NCBI GenBank assembly: GCA_040772065.1
Contig: JAXGYX010000001.1
Span: forward strand, 186,001-250,000
Source: JAXGYX01 sp040772065
GTDB taxonomy: Bacteria; Bacillota; Clostridia; Saccharofermentanales; Fastidiosipilaceae
Length of the DNA: 64,000 nucleotides
Reading direction: 5' to 3'
How positions within the stretch are numbered: the stretch's first letter is position 1; each line of letters begins with the position of its first letter. A model generated the notes under the pieces. The model saw only the letters and a list, made by a program, of their open reading frames with translations. It was not told where the DNA came from and did not search any database. Shown in pieces: positions 60,581 to 64,000 of the stretch. A program made the translations under genes and the position numbers.

Positions 60581-61766
60581 AAGCTATGTGGTGAGCCGGT
60601 CCTGGGCGGAGATCGACCTGGACGCGTTGGCGTCCAATGTGCGATCGATCCGTTCTTTGATGCGTAAAAATTGCGAGGTGATGGCAGTTGTCAAAGCCGA
60701 CGCGTATGGACATGGAGCGATGCGCACCGCGCCTGTTTTATTGGAGAACGGTGTTTCCCGATTGGCTGTCTCATTGCTGGATGAGGCGATCAATTTGCGC
60801 GAAAACGGAATCGAGGCGCCGATTTTGATCCTTAGCTACACGGATCCACGCCGTGCGGAGGAGGTCATTCGCTACAATCTGACGCAAACGGTCTATAGCT
60901 GGGATTTGATCCACGCGCTGGACGATGCCGGCGCAAAACTCGGCGCGAAGGCGGACGTCCACATCAAGATTGATACCGGCATGGGGCGAATCGGCTTTGT
61001 ATCGGGGTTCAACAGTGTGGCGGAGACGCAAAAGATTTGTGAGTTGCCGAATATCACCGTCGAAGGGATCTTCACACACTTCGCCACGGCAGATGAGGTG
61101 GACGATGAATTCACGCGACTGCAATTCACACGCTTCATGAGCATCTGCACCGAACTTGAAAAACAGGGAATCTATATTCCCATTAAGCATTGCTGCAACA
61201 GCGCCGCGACCTTGCGGTATCCGGAGATGCACCTGGATATGGTCCGCGCCGGATTGATCTTGTTCGGCCTGTTGCCGGACAACTGTAAGGAGCACGCCGA
61301 CCGGTTTAAGCCGGCGATGCGCTTAAAATCATCGGTCATTCATGTCAAGACACTGCCGGCCGGCTCGTCTGTCGGCTATGGCCGAAATTATCTGACCGAC
61401 GAGGAGACTGTGATCGCCACCATCCCAATTGGCTATGCGGACGGATATAATCGCCTGATGAGCAACCGCGCGCACGCCTTGATTCAAGGGGAGATGGTCC
61501 CGGTGATTGGCAATATATGTATGGACGCCTGCATGTTGGATGTCAGCCGATTGAAAGAACCGGTGAAAGTGGGCGATGAGGTGGTGCTGGTGGGAAGGCA
61601 AACCTGGCGAGGACGGGATGCCGTCATCACCTTTGAAGATCTGGCCGCCTGGAGTGAGACCATTTCCTATGAGGTCATCTGCGTCATAGGAAAGCGCGTC
61701 CCACGTGTTTTTATTCAAAACAACAAAGTCGTCGACGTCCATACCGATCTGTTGCCGCTGCTTTGA
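60573..61766 (+). CDS. alr: Alanine racemase
   Basis: PLP enzyme making D-alanine for the cell wall. 397 aa. The cofactor lysine is Lys41 in AVVKADAYGHGA; the second catalytic residue, Tyr, is in SSVGYGRNYLT, with ICMDACMLDVS nearby. ATG 60573 overlaps the end of nnrD; longer in-frame forms would extend into that gene. Confidence 0.95.
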   Translation: MNKSYVVSRSWAEIDLDALASNVRSIRSLMRKNCEVMAVVKADAYGHGAMRTAPVLLENGVSRLAVSLLDEAINLRENGIEAPILILSYTDPRRAEEVIRYNLTQTVYSWDLIHALDDAGAKLGAKADVHIKIDTGMGRIGFVSGFNSVAETQKICELPNITVEGIFTHFATADEVDDEFTRLQFTRFMSICTELEKQGIYIPIKHCCNSAATLRYPEMHLDMVRAGLILFGLLPDNCKEHADRFKPAMRLKSSVIHVKTLPAGSSVGYGRNYLTDEETVIATIPIGYADGYNRLMSNRAHALIQGEMVPVIGNICMDACMLDVSRLKEPVKVGDEVVLVGRQTWRGRDAVITFEDLAAWSETISYEVICVIGKRVPRVFIQNNKVVDVHTDLLPLL

Positions 61767-61811
61767 CCGTGTGTCGTTTGACGGATCCCGTCTCAGATCG
61801 TGAAATGAACT

Positions 61812-62393
61812 TTATTTCGCGACGGAGAAGGAAGTCGGTTGAAAGATCAGCGCCTGCACGCTTTTATTGTCTCCATCGATGGCATAGCCGAGCAGGGCCC
61901 TCGGGTACGTCCCAAAGTTATCAACTTCGATAATATGAAACCCCATTCGCTCGTAAAATGAAATGACGGGGTGGTTTGAATAGGCGGTGAACAGGCGGAT
62001 CTCGCGACAATTCCGGGCTTTAAGATGGTTCACGGCGCTGGTGAACAGCAGCTTGCCGATGCCGGTCCCCATATATTCGGGAAGCACCGCGAAACGGCGC
62101 AAGAAGCAAATATCCCCGTCCTCTTGAATATCCAGATGTGTGGTCCCGACGATTTGCCAATTGCGGCGCGCGACCAGAACTTGGCCTTTCTCGATGGAGG
62201 CGAGCACCTTAGCCTTGGTGTCGTGCATCGCGTCGAGCAAAGGCAGGCCGTCAGCGCCGTTGGGAATCCCCGAGTTGCGAGCATATTCGGCCATCGCCCG
62301 TCGCACTGTTGTCATAATCGAGGACGCGTCGTCGCGCGTGGCGAGAAAAACACCGGAATTGGTTGTGCCATTATCTGCGATCGTATTATTCAT
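61812..62393 (-). CDS. GNAT-family N-acetyltransferase
   Basis: A 193-residue acetyltransferase with the acetyl-CoA loop RRFAVLPEYMGTGIGKLLFTSAV (about residues 93-115) and the C-terminal YSNHPVISFYERMGFHIIEV. Its ATG overlaps the argF stop by 4 bases, so it belongs to the arginine operon. It is shaped as a general GNAT; N-acetylglutamate synthesis is possible from context but not shown by sequence. Confidence 0.85.
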   Translation of the reverse strand: MNNTIADNGTTNSGVFLATRDDASSIMTTVRRAMAEYARNSGIPNGADGLPLLDAMHDTKAKVLASIEKGQVLVARRNWQIVGTTHLDIQEDGDICFLRRFAVLPEYMGTGIGKLLFTSAVNHLKARNCREIRLFTAYSNHPVISFYERMGFHIIEVDNFGTYPRALLGYAIDGDNKSVQALIFQPTSFSVAK

Positions 62394-63322
62394 TTTTCCC
62401 CCATCAGGCGTGCCATGATCGCCTTTTGCGCATGTAATCTGTTTTCGGCCTGGTCGAAAACAACCGACTGTGCCCCTTCAAATACTTCCTCACTGACTTC
62501 CATGCCACGGTACGCGGGCAGACAGTGCAGGAAAATGGCCTGCGAGTCAGCGTGCGCCATCATGGATTGATCCACTGTGAACCCCTTCATGGTTTGAATG
62601 CGTTCGTTTCTTTCCTGTTCCTGTCCCATGCTGATCCAGGTATCCGTGTAGACGGCGTCCGCGCCACGGACCGCCTCGATCGGATCGTAGCCGATTTCAA
62701 CGCGGGTATTGGTGGAGGCGGCGATCGTCTCGGCCTGTTGAACGCAGACCGGGTCGGCTTCGTATCCGGGAGGTGTGGCGACGTGGATGTCCATTCCCAC
62801 CAAAGCGGCTCCCTGGAGCAACGAGTTCGCCATGTTGTTGCCGTCCCCGATGTAGGCGAGCTTGAGCCCGCCGAGCGTGCCTTTCTTCTCGCGAATCGTC
62901 ATCAGATCGCAGAGAACCTGACATGGATGCTCCAAATCGGTCAGCCCGTTGATGACCGGGATCGTGCTGTGCGCTGCCAAGCGCACCACGCTGCTATGTG
63001 AATATGTGCGAATCATCAGGCCGTCAAGATAACGCGACATGACTCTGGCGGAGTCCTCGACCGTCTCTCCACGTCCAAGTTGAATGTCATTGTTATTTAA
63101 GAAGATCCCCATCCCACCAAGTTGGTAGATGCCGACTTCAAAGGAAATTCTGGTGCGGGTGGACGATTTGGCGAAAATCATGCCCAGCGTTTTCTCTTTG
63201 AGCAGGTGATGAGACCGGCCGGCTTTGTTGTCAGCCTTCAGCTGATCGGCCAGGTCGAGCAGCTCGATGATCTCTTCGGGGTTGTAATCGCTTAGGCTGA
63301 TAAAATCCTTTTGGGATATCAT
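62390..63322 (-). CDS. argF: Ornithine carbamoyltransferase
   Basis: Makes citrulline from ornithine and carbamoyl phosphate. 310 aa with the carbamoyl-phosphate motif SSTRTRISFEVG, HPCQVLCDLMTI, and HCLPAYRG; the ornithine-binding SMG loop reads SMGQEQE. AAGGAG precedes the ATG. It follows argD by 30 bases and overlaps a GNAT gene. Confidence 0.95.
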   Translation of the reverse strand: MISQKDFISLSDYNPEEIIELLDLADQLKADNKAGRSHHLLKEKTLGMIFAKSSTRTRISFEVGIYQLGGMGIFLNNNDIQLGRGETVEDSARVMSRYLDGLMIRTYSHSSVVRLAAHSTIPVINGLTDLEHPCQVLCDLMTIREKKGTLGGLKLAYIGDGNNMANSLLQGAALVGMDIHVATPPGYEADPVCVQQAETIAASTNTRVEIGYDPIEAVRGADAVYTDTWISMGQEQERNERIQTMKGFTVDQSMMAHADSQAIFLHCLPAYRGMEVSEEVFEGAQSVVFDQAENRLHAQKAIMARLMGEK

Positions 63323-63352
63323 AGATTCAATCTCCTTTTCAGAATCTTTCTA

Positions 63353-64000
63353 TCATGACTCACCGAGCAAAACAGCTTCGAGAATCTCGACAAACTGATC
63401 AATCTGCGCGGGTTCCAAAATTAACGGTGGCAGCAGGCGCAAGGTGTGTGGGCCGGTGGCGTTGACCAGCACTTTTCTATTGAAGAGCGCGTCGCGGATC
63501 ATTGTAGCGGAATCCGCCGTCTCGGTGAAGTCGATCGCGGTCATCAGGCCGACGCCGCGCACTTCGGCGATTAGGGAAGGGTGGCGGTCGCGCAGTTGAT
63601 TCAGGCGACTTGCGAGGTATTCTCCATTCTCACCCGCCCGGTCCCCCAGACTTAAGCGCTCGTACTCATCCAACACGGTCAGCGCCGAGGCGCAGGCAAG
63701 CGGGTTGCCTCCAAAGGTGGTTCCGTGGGAGCCAGGCTCAAATCCGGCGCACACGTCTCCGCGGGCCAGCAGCGCGCCGATCGGCATTCCGCCGGCAAGT
63801 CCTTTCGCCATGGTGACGATATCCGCATCGATACCGTAATGCTGGGTGCTCAAAAACTGTCCGGTTCGTCCCATTCCTGTTTGAATTTCATCGACAATCA
63901 AGATGACTCCATGTTTTTGACAAAGGGTTTCCGCCGCCTTCGCGTACTCGGGTGAGACCGGGTGCACGCCGCTTTCTCCTTGGATCAGCTCCAAGATGAT
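63353..64000 (-). CDS. argD: Acetylornithine aminotransferase, C-terminal part (partial)
   Basis: The reading frame continues past the window edge (IILELIQGESGVHPV at the edge), so only about the last 215 residues are seen. Class III aminotransferase features: ILIVDEIQTGMGRTGQF, the PLP lysine in TMAKGLAGGMPIGA, HGTTFGGNPLACASA, and the C-terminal LRLLPPLI. With argF directly downstream, acetylornithine aminotransferase is the best call within the class. Confidence 0.92.
   Translation of the reverse strand: MILELIQGESGVHPVSPEYAKAAETLCQKHGVILIVDEIQTGMGRTGQFLSTQHYGIDADIVTMAKGLAGGMPIGALLARGDVCAGFEPGSHGTTFGGNPLACASALTVLDEYERLSLGDRAGENGEYLASRLNQLRDRHPSLIAEVRGVGLMTAIDFTETADSATMIRDALFNRKVLVNATGPHTLRLLPPLILEPAQIDQFVEILEAVLLGES

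Overview
The window reads as a chromosomal segment of an anaerobic member of the Clostridia (Bacillota). Pointers are the electron-bifurcating NfnAB pair, a TlpA-like / CD1871A-type CXXC / 4Fe-4S membrane operon of the kind known from clostridia, a clostridial-type 4-hydroxybutyrate dehydrogenase, DUF3793, strong AGGAGG ribosome binding sites and frequent GTG/TTG starts. No respiratory chain, flagellar, phage, insertion-sequence or CRISPR genes are visible. About 58 protein genes, one tRNA-Leu(UAG), two cobalamin riboswitches and several clear terminators and promoters can be supported.

Layout: 0-2.3 kb (minus) is a small natural-product-like operon: stand-alone condensation-domain protein, acyl carrier protein, short phosphopantetheinyl transferase, and the first 21 codons of a further gene running off the edge. 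2.4-4.3 kb holds trmB and a MalY/PatB C-S lyase. 4.3-10.3 kb is a putative regulon: 4-hydroxybutyrate dehydrogenase, a ribose-type ABC importer and a GntR/FadR regulator, tied together by copies of the palindrome TTGTATACAA. 10.4-14.8 kb carries a thiol/Fe-S membrane operon and nfnAB. 14.9-23.4 kb is housekeeping (AarF kinase, NUDIX, rsmE, aspS, lepB, lepA, flavodoxin-like protein, tRNA-Leu).

23.4-31.8 kb is mostly minus strand and accessory: a CrtI-like FAD oxidoreductase with a CrtC-like lipocalin protein, a decayed TetR regulator, an Mbeg1-like hydrolase, and a tight VTC / DUF4956 / LRR-CotH-kinase operon, which is the best candidate here for an under-described system. 31.9-42.5 kb is a corrinoid acquisition island: two complete FecCD-type ABC importers, each behind its own cobalamin riboswitch and intrinsic terminator, one with a CGGC-domain protein, the other with two reduced CobU-like proteins. 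Between them lie DUF3793 and DUF2249/CMD-like genes behind a DtxR-like inverted repeat, and an AIM24 protein.

42.7-49.2 kb has a Crp/Fnr regulator and a purine salvage operon (xpt plus a BMP-type nucleoside importer). 49.3-54.5 kb is a cell-envelope / c-di-AMP operon in which CdaA and a CdaR-like YbbR domain are fused into one polypeptide, followed by glmM, an amidase and a PfkB kinase. 54.6-64 kb has enolase, a uridine-kinase-like protein, MetA (with Glu111, suggesting acetyl-CoA use), Maf, NnrD/E, alanine racemase, a GNAT, argF and the 3' part of argD. Coordinates of most starts were adjusted to the codon with the best ribosome binding site; functions are assigned from motifs and family resemblance, not database searches.
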